NCBI RefSeq assembly: GCF_030035675.1 | Contig: NC_084493.1 | Location: 20,933,822-20,997,821, forward strand | Reading direction: 5' to 3' | Length of the DNA stretch: 64,000 bases | Source of the DNA: Rhineura floridana | Taxonomy: Eukaryota; Chordata; Lepidosauria; Squamata; Rhineuridae | In this document: piece by piece, positions 28,631 to 39,884 of the stretch | Layout: each line of letters opens with the position of its first letter | Position numbering within the stretch: the first letter of the stretch is position 1 | Notes under the pieces: model-generated | Told to the model about the DNA's origin: nothing | Seen by the model: the letters and a program-made list of their open reading frames with translations, nothing else | Database searches by the model: none | Translations under genes and position numbers: made by a program

Positions 28631-29613
28631 CAAGCAATACTCATGCCTCCTCCCCCTCTAGCAGATCCCAAACAGATGTTATGAATGCTAAGCATTTGGT
28701 GTGCCGATGGATCATCACATCATTTCACAGCTGAAAGAAAGGCTGCCAGGAAGCAGTAGTCGCTCAGTCACAAAAACACACACCAACACATCCACAACAC
28801 ACTCTTGCCACGTAAAATCCCCCACAAGGGCCAACTTGACAGTCTTCCTTACATCAACAATGCTCAAGTGGTATTGGGTCTCTCAGCTTACCTTGAATTT
28901 AACTGGGTTGCTGAGTGGGCCAGCCAGGTTATTAGCAAGGGGTGGGTGGGAGAAAGAGATTGGGGTAGTCAGGGGAAGGAGGGAATGCAGAAAGGAGAAA
29001 AACCAGTCTCACGATCAGCAGGAAGATAGGAGGAGTGAGACGGAGATCAGGGGCTTTCCCATATCCAGAAAGGAACTGCAAGTTGTTTTCATTCTGTTGC
29101 AACAGTATTTGCAGAGTCTGGGAGGAAAGGATTCTGGGATTTACCAGTCAAGTTTACTAGCCTTGGGCAATCACCTCCTCGCTAGCTTCAAGGTGCAAAC
29201 TACGAGGCAACAGGCAGTAATTTTATTTATTTATTTATTATTAAATTTGTTAGTTGCCCATTTCCTTGAGCAGATAGTGCAAGCAGTCTCTTGACCTAAG
29301 AGGAAGAGCCGTGCCTGGTTGTGACGGGAAAAGGTGTGGGAACTGATAGGAGAGATGACCTAATCCTTCCAATACTGGCTCAGAAAATGATAAAAGTTCA
29401 TAAAAGTTACTAGCCCACAAATGAAATCCAGAAATGTCACTAGCCCACAGGATGTTCGCTAGCCCACCTGCCCAGAGGTACCTTCCAGGATACAAAATCT
29501 GATTCTCACATGTTGACAAGCCTGGATAGGGGCATATCCTGACCACTTGGAAAAAGCTCCAGTTTCCCATCTGACATCTTTTTGGGAAGGTAGCATCTGC
29601 TTCTCCACGGGAT

Positions 29614-29729
29614 CAGAGCTTGGAAAAGTTACTTTTTTGAACTACAACTCCCATCAGCCCAATCCAGTGGCCATGCTGGCTGGGGCTGATGGGAGTTGTA
29701 GTTCAAAAAAGTAACTTTTCCAAGCTCTG
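29614..29729. mobile_element. Near-perfect palindromic hAT-like MITE, 116 bp
   Basis: CAGAGCTTGGAAAAGTTACT mirrored almost perfectly, with CAACTCCCATCAGCC near the centre. Flanks CACGGGAT and CAAGGGAT are 8-bp duplications with one mismatch. Confidence 0.92.
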
Positions 29730-29789
29730 CAAGGGATACATTAAGGTTGTGCTAAGTTGACTATATGAACCTGCATTATGGTGAGTCAG

Positions 29790-29950
29790 ACCATTGGTCC
29801 ATCCAGCCCACTGTTCTCTACTCTGACTGGCAAGCAGACTGTCCTGCGTGCCCCTTACCTGCTATCTGATTCGTTAGCTAGAGTGCTAGGGGTTGAACCT
29901 GAGGCCTCCTGTGTGCAAAACACACGGTGTATGACTGAGCTATGGCCGTT
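29790..29950 (-). mobile_element. tRNA-derived SINE
   Basis: Reverse of the SINE: GTCAGACCATTGGTCCATCC and GAACCTGAGGCCTCCTG with ACTGAGCTATGG at its 5' end. Confidence 0.7.
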
Positions 29951-30339
29951 CTAATCCCAAAATGACAAACAGCAAGGTTGATTCAAATATGCCTGGATGT
30001 TACATCTTCTGATCTGAAAGCCTTTCTCTCCTAATCTTGCCAACCAGGATCATTCAGTGGTGACAGAAACACAATCTGTATGGGTTGGATCCAATGCTGG
30101 GCCTACTCAAAGTAGACCAATTGAAATCAATGGCCATGATTTAACATAGACCCAATAATTTCAATAGGCCTACTCTGAGCAAAACTTCATTTTCAGTTAC
30201 CGCTGTATTTCACATACTCCAGGGCTAAGTGCTGGCACTGATGATATCAGGGACTGGAGTTAGGCCCCGATTTAAATTAAGCCCACCCTTAGAGACCATC
30301 ATTGCCATCTATCTCTTTGGCTTACAAAAACCAGTGTGT

Positions 30340-30665
30340 GTCTTGCAGCCTCCCCCAACCTGGTGCCCTTCAGTTGTTTTTGCACTCCAGCTTCCATCAT
30401 CTTTGACCATGCTGGATGGAGTTGATGGAAATTGTAGTCCAAAACATGTGAAAGACACCAGGTTAGGGAAGGCTAATGTACTGGCTATAAAGTTGGACTT
30501 CGAGTGAGGAGACCCAGCTTTAAATCTCGCATCTACCATGGAGCTCACTAGGTTACATTGGGCCAGTCACTCTCTCTAAGCCAAGCCTACCTCACTGGGT
30601 TGTTGCAAGGTGGCGGTGGTGGAGGTACAAGTTCTTTGAAGGAAGGACAAGATAGAAATGTAAAA
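30340..30665. mobile_element. hAT-like palindrome followed by a MIR/Sauria-like SINE
   Basis: 30345-30480 contains GTTTTTGCACTCCAGCTTCC and GGAAATTGTAGTCCAAAAC. 30475-30665 (plus) carries GAGTGAGGAGACCCAGC, GGGCCAGTCACTCTCTC and TCACTGGGTTGTTGCAAGG. Confidence 0.65.
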
Positions 30666-30959
30666 AATACAGTTCAAAAAGCAGTGGTTCCTGGCAATGA
30701 AACCATACACAGGTGGATGCAGAGCCACAGCTAGGAAGATTTTAGCCTTTACAAGCAGAGGATTCTGCTAGACTGCCCAGCAAATCCCTAAAAAGAAATT
30801 GCCATTGACATTCGAATGATGCACACAAACCCTTCAGAGCAAAACAGCTCTCTGCAGGAGAATGCAGCGTCTAAACATTCTCCTTGCCTGAGCAACTGTG
30901 TGTTGCAGAGAAAAGTAGTGTAAAGCCTGTGGCAAAGAATGAGGGAGGGGGTGGACCTC

Positions 30960-31125
30960 TCTTTGGGGAAGGGCTGATGCTCAGCGATAGTGCACATGCT
31001 TTGCGTGCAGAAAGTCCCGAGGTCACCTCTGGCATATCCTGGGAGCAACCTTGTTTGAAATCCCAGAAAGCCGCTGCCAGTCTAGATGGGCTAGTGGTGT
31101 GACTCAGTATAAGGCAGCTTTCTAT
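30960..31125 (+). mobile_element. tRNA-derived SINE
   Basis: GGAAGGGCTGATGCTCAGCG through TAAGGCAGCTTTCTATGGC. Confidence 0.75.
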
Positions 31126-31564
31126 GGCTCCCATGTTACCGAATGGTTACAGTCAGAGGTTAGCATTTGTGAGAATTCCCCAAAGTTAGCTGGAAACCAC
31201 TGCTTCAGCCCATCAACGTTCATTCACAAGATCTAGAAAACCTATCTGTCCCCAATTATAATGCAAGTGAAAGTCAGAGGGCATCAATCATCCATCAATT
31301 TTCTCAACAAATACTCCTGTCCTACGTTTACTTTTTGCATTCGGCGAAATCAGCAGTGGGTGGCTAACTTGTGGGTCGAGTGTGCCCAAAGTGGAGCCCA
31401 GCCCAAAGCATGACATGGCAGCACTACATCATATGCCTTGCAGTGGCATTCCCTCTGCTCTCTTTAGAAGGGATGCTCTCAGCAGCACGTTGCAGAAAGG
31501 CAAGTTTGATGCTCTGTCATAGCCAGGCCAATGGGAGGACCTCCTGTCCCCATCACTCCTATGT

Positions 31565-31965
31565 AGGGATGAGGAAGAAATTTGATTCAGTTCGCATTTA
31601 AAGGTGAACCTACCTAATTTGCACGTTCTGAAACAATATCCAAATCGGAACACAGCTGACTTTCAAAATTTGCACTTCTCCAAATTTTGCAGTGCAGTCT
31701 CCAACCAAGTAATGTGTACAAAAATGTATATATTGGGTAAAAGTGTGCATTAAAATGCATATATTCATGGGGAAAAACATACAAAAAGGCATTATATTAA
31801 GGACTTCGCTTTGCAAATGTGTATATTAAGCAAAATTATGTACAAATGTGTATATTTGGAGAAATTTGCATTAAAATGTTGACAATTTTAAACTTTTTTT
31901 TTTTAATGACAAACTGACGTGGAAATGTGGAGAACTGACTGAAACTAACATATTCACCCATTCCA
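31565..31965. mobile_element. Minisatellite-bearing TIR element, copy 5
   Basis: TAGGGATGAGGAAGAAATTT to ATATTCACCCATTCCATAC, with AAAAATGTATATATTGGG-type units of about 36 bp. Confidence 0.65.
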
Positions 31966-32189
31966 TACTATACTGCTTGGGGTTCCCATGCCGTAAGAAC
32001 GGCCATGAATGAATTACATCAACCGTTGAAAGTGCAGTGCAGGAATCAGGACTTCGATCCTTGGTCTCTCAACACCCAAACGGCCATCCCACATGGGATT
32101 TGACGTGGGGATACCTTCAGTTGTCTTTGCTTTTTCAAAGCAACGGTGTGGATGGGTGTTTTGATGATTGCATCCCACTGCTGCAAATG

Positions 32190-32330
32190 CAGGAATGGGA
32201 AATTTGTGGCCTTTCAGATATTGTTGGACTCCAGCTTCCATCAACCCCAGGCAGCATGGCCAATGGTCAGGGATGACAGGCGTTGCAATCCAACAATATC
32301 TGGAGAGCCACAGGATCCCCATCCCTGCTT
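32190..32330. mobile_element. Short hAT-like palindromic element
   Basis: CAGATATTGTTGGACTCCAG mirrored by GCAATCCAACAATATCTGG. Confidence 0.75.
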
Positions 32331-32609
32331 TATTGCTTCCTCAGGGTGCTCCATTGACGGATGAGCTTCTACACAGGGTTTCCAGTTGCGCTCTTCATGC
32401 CTACCCTCTCCAGATTAGTTAGAGTGTATCCGTGCACTTTCTTTTGCAAATGAAACTACTTTCCAACCTACTCCAGTGATTATTTCAGCATGAACTGTTT
32501 TGCTTTTTCTGGTGTCCTTGGTCACATGTAACCTTCCCACTCTGCCAACGAGGATGCTTCTACCGCCCTCTATTTCATTTGGCTTCCTGCACTTCTTTTG
32601 ACTCTGGAT

Positions 32610-32969
32610 CAAGGGGTGGGGAAGCTCTGGCCCTTCAGCCAAATGTGGCTCTGGAGGCCTCTCTATTTGGCCCTTGGGACACTTCCATGCCACATCCCTT
32701 CTCCCCAGGCCATACACCCCTCCCAGCCTTGCTCGGCACCCTCCTCAAGTGTTTTTTGCCTGGCTGGAACATGTCCTTGAAATCTGATCATGCTTCTTGC
32801 TTGCCTCGATGGAGGATAGAGAGGGATATATGAGTGCGTATAGGTAAAATTTATATTAATTGCTCTGCCCACTTTTGCCCCTGGTCCCACTCACCATTGG
32901 CATGTAGCCCCCGGAAAGTTACCCAGAAGGGAATGTGACCCTTAGGCTGAGAAACATTCCACACCCCTG
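32610..32969. mobile_element. Non-autonomous hAT-like element, 360 bp, 8-bp TSD
   Basis: Ends CAAGGGGTGGGGAA and TTCCACACCCCTG; flanks CTCTGGAT (32602-32609) and CTCTGGAC (32970-32977) differ by one base. Related material at 51040-51235 and 57815-58160. Confidence 0.85.
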
Positions 32970-33362
32970 CTCTGGACAAGTATACAGTCACTAAATACAA
33001 AGAATGTACTTTTGGGTGTCAGAATTGGTAGCTACCCTTAAACCTATCCTCCTTGTATTACTTTTTTTTAAAAAGGTTATATTTATGCTTCATGCAAGAG
33101 GACCCTCCAACAAAATGTTAAAGTGTGGATTGCTCCCATTCAGGATTGCAGCCAGCCACATCCTCTTCTAAGATACTCCATTACATTTTCCCTCTCTCCA
33201 TGTTTTCTGTTCCCTCTCAAGGTTTTAACTCCTCATGCAAAATAAGAGAGGTCTTTTTTTTTTGTACATTTGCTACTTCCCTCTTGTGCACATGGACATA
33301 GTGATGTTTGAGTACATAAGAATCCACTCTCAGAGAATGGGTTTGCTATGAATGTATAGGAT

Positions 33363-34085
33363 CAGAGCTTGGAAGTAACTACTTATCAGTAACTAGTTAC
33401 AAGTAATTTATTACTTTTTTGAGTAACGAGTGGGTAACTTCATTACATTTTGCTGGTAATAGAATGAGTAGTAACTTCATTAGTTTTGAGGAGTAATTGT
33501 AATGTTTCCAGCATTACTTTTGTGCATTACTTGGCGGGGGGTGAGCAGGGGAAGTCTTCTGCTCCTCTGACTTGTGAATAAAAATCATGTGCTTCAAATT
33601 GGGCTTCTGTGCAGCATTGTTCTTCCTTCATGCTCTATGGGTGCTTAGGAGGCAACGAGGGAGGAGGTGGAGAGCGAGACGGCGTGGAGAAAACAATTGT
33701 TTAACAATTGACAGGAGTGGAAGGAGAAAAGAGCTGAAGGCAATATATATATACAAAAAATATGTATGTTGGGGTATCATCATTGCTGGGGGTGGGGTGA
33801 GGGGACGTGAGATTCTGTTATGCCATTCTGTTAATCTTATGGATAAAAAAATTATTCTACTACCCTCTGTGTGTGTGTGCCTATTTTTAATGTTGTTTTA
33901 GGCTACTTAGATGTGCAGCAGCCAAGGCCAGCACCTTGTAGGCAGTTTTTTTTTAAAAAGTAACTAAAAGTAAAGTAATCAGTTACTTTCAGACCAATTG
34001 TAATTGTAACGGTAATTACTACTTTGGGGGGGGGCATGTAGCTGTAACTGTAATTTACTTTTTTAAAGTAATCTTCCAAGCTCTG
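33363..34085. mobile_element. Non-autonomous hAT-like element, 723 bp, exact 8-bp TSD
   Basis: Ends CAGAGCTTGGAAGTAACT and AGTAATCTTCCAAGCTCTG, flanked by identical TATAGGAT (33355-33362, 34086-34093). The same terminal motif as 29614-29729. Subterminal tracts are rich in AGTTAC/GTAACT. No transposase is recognised. Confidence 0.93.
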
Positions 34086-34189
34086 TATAGGATCCTATGT
34101 CATTGACATCAGTGAGCACCAGAGATTCTGAAAAGGGCCTTTGGGTCCATTTGCTGTCAGGATGGCTTCCACTGGCTATTGTTGGAAGT

Positions 34190-34560
34190 AATTCCTGTTT
34201 GTTCTTTTGTTCTGGAAGGGAGATAGAGTTAGGGTCCTCCAGATGGATAGGCTTGATTACCTTTACCTGTGATGCCCTGACTGACTTCCTTCCGTCTAGA
34301 CTGATACATCTTAAGGGAAGCTTATCTGCCCCTCCTCCTTCCGCCCTTTCCTCTCTTCTCTTCTCCGACTGTCCGAGACACCTTTGTCTCTGCTCTCTCT
34401 CTCTCCTAGCCACGAGGGCAATTCCCAAGCCTGGGTGTTGCACCTCCAACTTAGTTAGTTAGAACTAGGTATGCCTTTCTATCTATTATGTATTCCTATA
34501 AATAAAGTAGCTTTTCTTATTTTACTAAGTCTTACGTCTCAGTGATCTCAATGCAGGGTA
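34190..34560 (+). mobile_element. Possible solo LTR fossil or unclassified repeat, copy A
   Basis: About 340 bp clearly shared with 51295-51640, with an AATAAAGTAGC signal followed by TTTTCTTATTTTACT near its right end, as in LTRs. No flanking coding parts. Classification is tentative; moderate divergence between copies implies an old element. Confidence 0.35.
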
Positions 34561-35331
34561 AAAGCCTGCTTTCTTAGGTAAACACACACACTGGCACACA
34601 CGCATCTCAGACCGCTATCATTCTCTGCTTAACAAATATACAAATTTACACAACACCACCTATGACCTCTTTCTTGCTCCATATACTCAACAAAAATGAT
34701 TATTTTGAAGTTAGATCTTAACATATTTCTGGCCTGGATGAAAATCCCTGCTATTACTCCTATGTAAATATGATGAGGACAAAACATTAAAAGCTACAGT
34801 CAAAGTCAAGCGCTTCTATTTGTTTCACATCACGCAACACTTCTGCAGAAAGAAGGCGCTTTTGCCATTGGCAATGGCAACACACCCTTTCCTCAGAACT
34901 TTTCACAAAAGAATCTGAAGGGTGTAGATAGAAAAAAAACCACACAAGCAACTATATTTGTGTTGGATAAATACATTTTGAAATAGCCACCAGGTATGAG
35001 TCATTCAGAGGTGTGTGCGCATTTACAAGTGTTGAAACAAAAATCACAGAAATTTAGAACATTCTTTCCAAGCTATTTTAGTTGAATGGGGATGAGACAC
35101 ACAAATCCATTTTTTGGTTGTGAATACTGGTTTTGAGGCAATAAATCTCAAGAGTCATTTTGTATGTTATGCAGTCTGGAGTTTCCAGCAAGTGCCTTCC
35201 TGTTAAGGATCCACAAACCTGGATGCAACCATGCCACACACATCTTTCTCACAGTAGCTTAAAATATCCTAAGCTGCGATCCTAAATATACTTGCCAATC
35301 ACATTGAACACACTGGGACTTCTCTCTAGAG

Positions 35332-35467
35332 CAGTGTTTCTCAACCGGTGTGCCTCCAGATGTTGTTGGACCACAATTCCCATCTTTCGTGACCATTGGC
35401 AATGCTGGCTGAGGCTGATGGGAGTTGTGGTCCAACAACATCTGGAGGCACCGGTTGAGAAACACTG
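35332..35467. mobile_element. Palindromic hAT-like MITE, 136 bp, exact 8-bp TSD
   Basis: CAGTGTTTCTCAACCGGTG with a near-perfect mirror ending in CACTG, flanked by identical CTCTAGAG (35324-35331, 35468-35475). 34561-35320 shows no other feature. Confidence 0.95.
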
Positions 35468-35477
35468 CTCTAGAGCA

Positions 35478-35590
35478 AGGAACATAAGAAGCCGCCTCAT
35501 AGTAAGTCACACCACTAGGCCATCTAGCTCAATACTGTCTTATACTGAAAGGTCAGGGATTGAACCTGGACTTTTTGCATGCAAAGTATT
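35478..35590 (-). mobile_element. Truncated tRNA-derived SINE
   Basis: CACTAGGCCATCTAGCTCAA and GGGATTGAACCTGGAC in reverse. Confidence 0.65.
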
Positions 35591-35598
35591 CTCTTGAA

Positions 35599-36318
35599 CA
35601 GGGATCCTCAAACTGTGGTCCACAGACCACCAGTGGTCCCTGTGGCATGTCTATGGATTTCTGGTTGAAGACAAGAGATGGCACATCCATCATAGCAAAT
35701 ATTCATATTGATTTTTTTAGGTTTATTTAAACATTTATTGTATACATATGGTCCAGTTTTATGCAATTAAAGGAAGGGTGCTGCTTGTTGCAAGTGATAC
35801 TTAACTTTTGAGCCAATTTAAGTCTAGCTTTCTCCTTAAAGAAGCCACTCACATTTAGCAATAAGAACACGTCCATAAAACTTATGGATTTCCCAACAGC
35901 TACTTTCATTTGAAATCTAATTTGATATTAAGCTTGCTCTGATTAAGATGTGCCTACTTAAATGCTATTTTTGCAGTTTCCTTTATAACAATATAAGCAA
36001 ACAGCTACGGAAAAAAACCTTGCATTTCAATATCTAGAACCAATAGCAGTTGTACTTGGAACATGCACAACTAGCTAAGCAGACCACAGCTGACGCTGCA
36101 AATGCTTTACAGCTGACTAAAAGTGCAGTGTGAGAGCAATTAGGCAGACATTTTTATCTGTAGTTTTATTGGTCCTGTTATTTCTTATATTGTATGTACA
36201 ATGTAAGAAATAAAAGAAGCAACAGACTAATACTAATACTAATACTAATACTAATACTAATACTAATGCGGTTCACCAAGACCCTCAACAATATTCAAGT
36301 GGGCAAGTTTGGGAACCA
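35599..36318. mobile_element. hAT-like element, interrupted, with (ACTAAT)n
   Basis: CAGGGATCCTCAAACTGTGG at left and AGTTTGGGAACCACC at right resemble 26985-27354; the middle (about 35720-36160) is extra sequence and 36222-36267 is a (TAATAC)n microsatellite. No clear target duplication. Confidence 0.6.
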
Positions 36319-36325
36319 CCAACAT

Positions 36326-36540
36326 AGAATATATGAAGCTGCCTTAGACTGAGTTAAACTGCTAGTCTACTGTACGTGGCTCAGGATTTGTCTCCACCCT
36401 ACACTGACTGGCAGTGGCCAGTCTCAAGGGTTTTAGGCAGGAGACTTTCCCCAGCCTGACCTGGAGATACCAGGGATTGATCCTGGGACCTTTTGCACGC
36501 AAATAATTCACTTTCTATCACTGAGCTGCGGTCCTCCTCC
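36326..36540 (-). mobile_element. tRNA-derived SINE
   Basis: Reverse of the full body, CTACACTGACTGGCAGTGGC to ATCACTGAGCTGCGGTCC. 36541-37149 has a (CT)n-like purine tract near 36920-36965 only. Confidence 0.75.
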
Positions 36541-37357
36541 CCCCATCAAAAACCATCCCAAAATTACACTGCAGTGGGCAGGACGTGCTTCATGCTGGAC
36601 CAAGCCACAGCAGACTGAGGCACGTTCATGCTTTTGCAGTGGGAAAGCGAACACCAGTTGCAGCACAGACGGCACTGTTGATTTTGAAATGGAACTGCCA
36701 CCTAAAACGTGAATTCTGAGTCTGAGCAAATATTGTGAGGACCAAAGCATGCAATCAGACAAGTGTGTGTACACACACTTACACTGTAATTCTGTCCTCC
36801 AAGAGTGAAATCGATCTTAACAGTGCCATGCTTGCTTTTGTTTCCAAAATAATGATGGTTGGGAAGAAAAGACAATGGAATTGGACGTTCCCTGGACATT
36901 AGAGCCTGCAGGATCTCTGTGTGTGTGTGAGAGAGAGAAAGACAGCGAGCGAGCGAGAGACAGCGATTCCAGGAAGTCCCTCCCTGACACGAGCCCGACA
37001 AATCCACCGCACAAGCATCCATTCAGGGTGTGCGGAAGCAATCTGTTTCCCTGACAAGAAAGATTCCAAATCCGGCTCTCCCAGCGTTTGTCTTCTGGGG
37101 GTTCCTAGCCTTGAGGCGATAATAAAGAGCCAAGGGACTCTCGTTGCAGCCTAGGAGGCAGATCTGCCTTCTGCTCCCCAGCGAACATCTCCCGGGCCCC
37201 CAACGAGCGCTTCCTTCCCGCACCTCCCTCGCCTCCTCACCTGAGCTGCTGCCGCTACCGCTGCTTCTGAGATCTCACTGCCAAGTCCGAGCGCCGCCGC
37301 CGCGTCTGTCCAGAATGCCGCCCGTCCCGTCGGAGCCGGCCCAGGTGGAAGGTACCC

Positions 37358-37422
37358 GGGGGCGGGGCCACAGGCCTCATTTGCATGACACCTGTCGGCG
37401 ACCCTTCTGGCCGCTATATAAG
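37358..37422 (+). promoter_or_regulatory. DUOXA1: DUOXA1 core promoter: GC box, octamer, TATA box
   Basis: GGGGGCGGGGCC (GC box, 37358-37369), ATTTGCAT (perfect octamer, 37379-37386) and TATATAAG (37415-37422) occur in the order and spacing of an RNA polymerase II core promoter, followed by a GTAAGT donor 73 bases past the TATA box. The octamer is a POU/OCT factor site. Confidence 0.75.
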
Positions 37423-37444
37423 AGCGAAGCCCAGCGCTAGGCGC

Positions 37445-37495
37445 CTGCATCCCGCTCCGCATCGCTTAGACGGCGCTCTCAAAGCCCAGCGGCGG
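37445..37495 (+). other. DUOXA1: DUOXA1 non-coding exon 1 (5' UTR, approximate start)
   Basis: Inferred exon between a TATA box (37415-37422) and a consensus GTAAGT donor at 37496. Transcription should start about 25-30 bases past the TATA box. It contains no usable ATG. The first coding exon at 40730 has a matching CTCTTGCAG acceptor, giving a first intron of about 3.2 kb. Confidence 0.7.
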
Positions 37496-38404
37496 GTAAG
37501 TCTCCCGCAGCTCTGCCCGACAACCGCGCGGAAAGGGACGCTCTCCGCTTAGCTTCTGCGCCTTTGTCCGACGGGACGGGCTGGAAGCAGGGAGGCGGCG
37601 ACCACGGCGGCAAACACCTCACAAGTCTTCCTGCCCCCCAGGTTAGCTAATCTGAGGCTACAATTGGGGCAGAGCAAAAGTTTCCCTCAACCCCCGTTCC
37701 TTGCCCTCCTCCGTCAAGCCACAGGCTGGAGAGAGAAGCGAAGGCGTTGTCTCTCAGCTTGTGCAGGGTATACCCGCCCCGTTTGCCATTTGCAGAGAGG
37801 TTTAGGGGCAGCGCAGGGGTGTTTGTCAGCCTGAGGATTTTAGCACCCGAGGTCTACTGCGCATTGCCATCGACGTTCCATTAATGCAGGGAGGGGTTCT
37901 GGGTGGAGCCCAAGTTCCCCTTCCAAAAAGTGGCTTTGAACGGAAATGGAGGGGGATGGTGCGAAAAAAAGCCGCACGTTGGAGATGAGTATCCCTCTGA
38001 GCGGGTGCAGAGTGCTGTCCTCCCCCTTTTGCCATTAGCAAAGAGGCTTAGAGGCAGGAGGTACTGGCCAGTTTGTCACCCGAGTATCTCACTTTTCTTT
38101 TAAAAGCGGCGCTCTCTCCTCGGGGAAGATGCTTGCCTGATTATTATGGGATGGATGGCGTTGTCGCGTAGAGAAGAGCAAGAGGACGGGCCCTTCCCCG
38201 CGGTACCAAACGATATATTCCCCGCCGCCTCCCCAGCTCCCCACCTCATCCCGCCCCGCCATTTTTGCTCCTGCTGAGTATTCACCTCGGGGCAGATTAT
38301 TTAAAGATTCGATGCCCAGACTGAGGCACAGAGATCCATGGAGAGCTGGGCTGGCAGCGCTGGTGAGGCCGAACCCCCCGCATCGGTGGTACCCTATGGA
38401 AGCT

Positions 38405-38890
38405 AAGTAGTAGTATAGTGGCAAATTCAGAAGTGCAGGATCCCTTCATGACAATCAGTTACAGCCAGGTCCCCTCCCCCTTTTTTTCTGTTGCTGGCTG
38501 GGCTGAGAATGAGATCCTTGTTAATACCTTCTCCCACAACAGACATCCCTAGGAGCCGATAAACATGAAAAGGGAGCATGTTAGCTACTGAGAAGGGTCT
38601 TCTCTGTGACTCACCTCCTTTCAATCACTCTGATTGGCTCCAATCAGCAAGAAAGGACAAGGGAGCATGTTAGAAGACTCCTCTCAGTCTTGCTCCCAAA
38701 AAACCAAGGGATCTAAGACTCCCAAGACCCCAGATGAAAGGGGAGAGAGTTAGCTACTGAGAAGAGTCTTCTCACTGGCAGACTCACTCCTTTCACTCTC
38801 ATTGGCTCCAATCACCAGGAAAGGACAAGGAAGCAAGTTAGAAGACTCTTCCCAGTGGCTAACACATTCCATGCCGACTGGCTGCTAGGG
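38405..38890. mobile_element. CCAAT-rich TIR element, copy 1 (partial)
   Basis: Starts AGTATAGTGGCAAATTCAGA and carries repeated GATTGGCTCCAATCA and GTTAGCTACTGAGAAG blocks. Closely similar to 40971-41290. Lies in DUOXA1 intron 1. 37500-38400 and 38891-39540 show nothing recognised. Confidence 0.7.
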
Positions 38891-39544
38891 TGCTGAAGAC
38901 AGAGACCCTGCTGGGACCTTGCTCCCAAAAAAAGTAAGGGGTCTAAGACTCCACGTCCCCAGAGGACTGCTTCCTCTGCTTCTAAACAAGAGAGGTGGCA
39001 GCCTCTGGCCACCAAACCTCTGTGTACACACTTTGTACATGTAACATGCTCTGATGTTACCTCGCCTTGCTAGTGTGGCATGCCTTGAAAATGGCAAGGC
39101 CCCAGCTTGGAGTGATAGAGGTCGCTGGCCCGTGGCCACCTTCTTTCCTTTCATCTGTCCAGGCCGGGTGCAGCACGGTTTGGAGCCTGCCTGGAAATCT
39201 GCGGATCCCTGGCATTGGCCCCTTTGCCATCTCCCCCACGCCCTCGGCGACCTCCACCCCACCCCCACTGTTCATGCATTAAGGGTGCATTAGGGAGGTG
39301 GGCCGGGGCAGAAGCCCCCAAGGGGAACCCAGAGGATATGTGTATTTTAAAAGAGGTCCCATTAATGAAGGGGGGGGGGAGGCTCCCAGAGGGATCCAAG
39401 CTGAAGTGACGTTGGATAAAAAAATAGGTCAGTTTGGTGTGAAAAGTGCAGCAGTTTGGGGGGACCCGAAATGAACATTTCTCCCCCTCCATTTTCCGGG
39501 AATTGAGAAGTCTCCCTGCCCCCAATTGTCCTGGGTGCTTCTCC

Positions 39545-39720
39545 CTCCGTGGGAAGCTTTATTTATTATTTATTTATTACATTTATACCCCGCCTTTTCA
39601 TGATAGCAACCCAAGGCGGCTTACATACGGTTCCCAGGCGGTCTCCCAGCCAGGCACTGACCAGACCGAACCCTTCAACAGGGTGCCGGCCTCATGCGCC
39701 TTCAGACCATAGCCTGGGGC
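39545..39720 (-). mobile_element. 5S rRNA-derived SINE
   Basis: The minus strand reads GGTCAGTGCCTGGCTGGGAG, ACCGCCTGGGAACCG, GCCGCCTTGGGTTGC and ends in (AAAT)n. Confidence 0.75.
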
Positions 39721-39884
39721 TCCCTGGGAGGATTTGGTGCTGGCCTCCAACGCTGCCCGTCGAGGAATCCTGCGATTCTGTTTCTCTGGGAAGAAGCCCC
39801 ATTGAACCCCAAGGGATTTACTTTGGAAGTGGCGCCTGTAAGATGGCGAGGAAGAAGGGCCCTTTGGCTCTCTGTCTGCTGACA

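Larger units (their letters stand above)
37150..37620. promoter_or_regulatory. CpG-rich island, possible bidirectional DUOX1/DUOXA1 promoter
   Basis: This is the most CpG-dense stretch between the two genes. On the minus strand a strong donor CAG/GTGAGG at 37241/37240 could end a non-coding first exon of DUOX1 lying about 37241-37330, joined to the acceptor at 22958 through a 14.3 kb intron. Head-to-head DUOX/DUOXA pairs with shared promoters are known in vertebrates; the DUOX1 exon itself is inference. Confidence 0.5.

Noticed and set aside
28701-29294. 197-codon open frame on the plus strand
   Set aside because: No recognised domain, no splice or promoter context, and its end runs into (ATTT)n repeat sequence; length alone is not enough in this AT-varied DNA.
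37144-37462. Coding frames on both strands in the CpG-rich promoter
   Set aside because: GC-rich DNA lacks stops by chance; no family resemblance, and the GTAAGT donor and TATA box explain the region as promoter plus 5' UTR.
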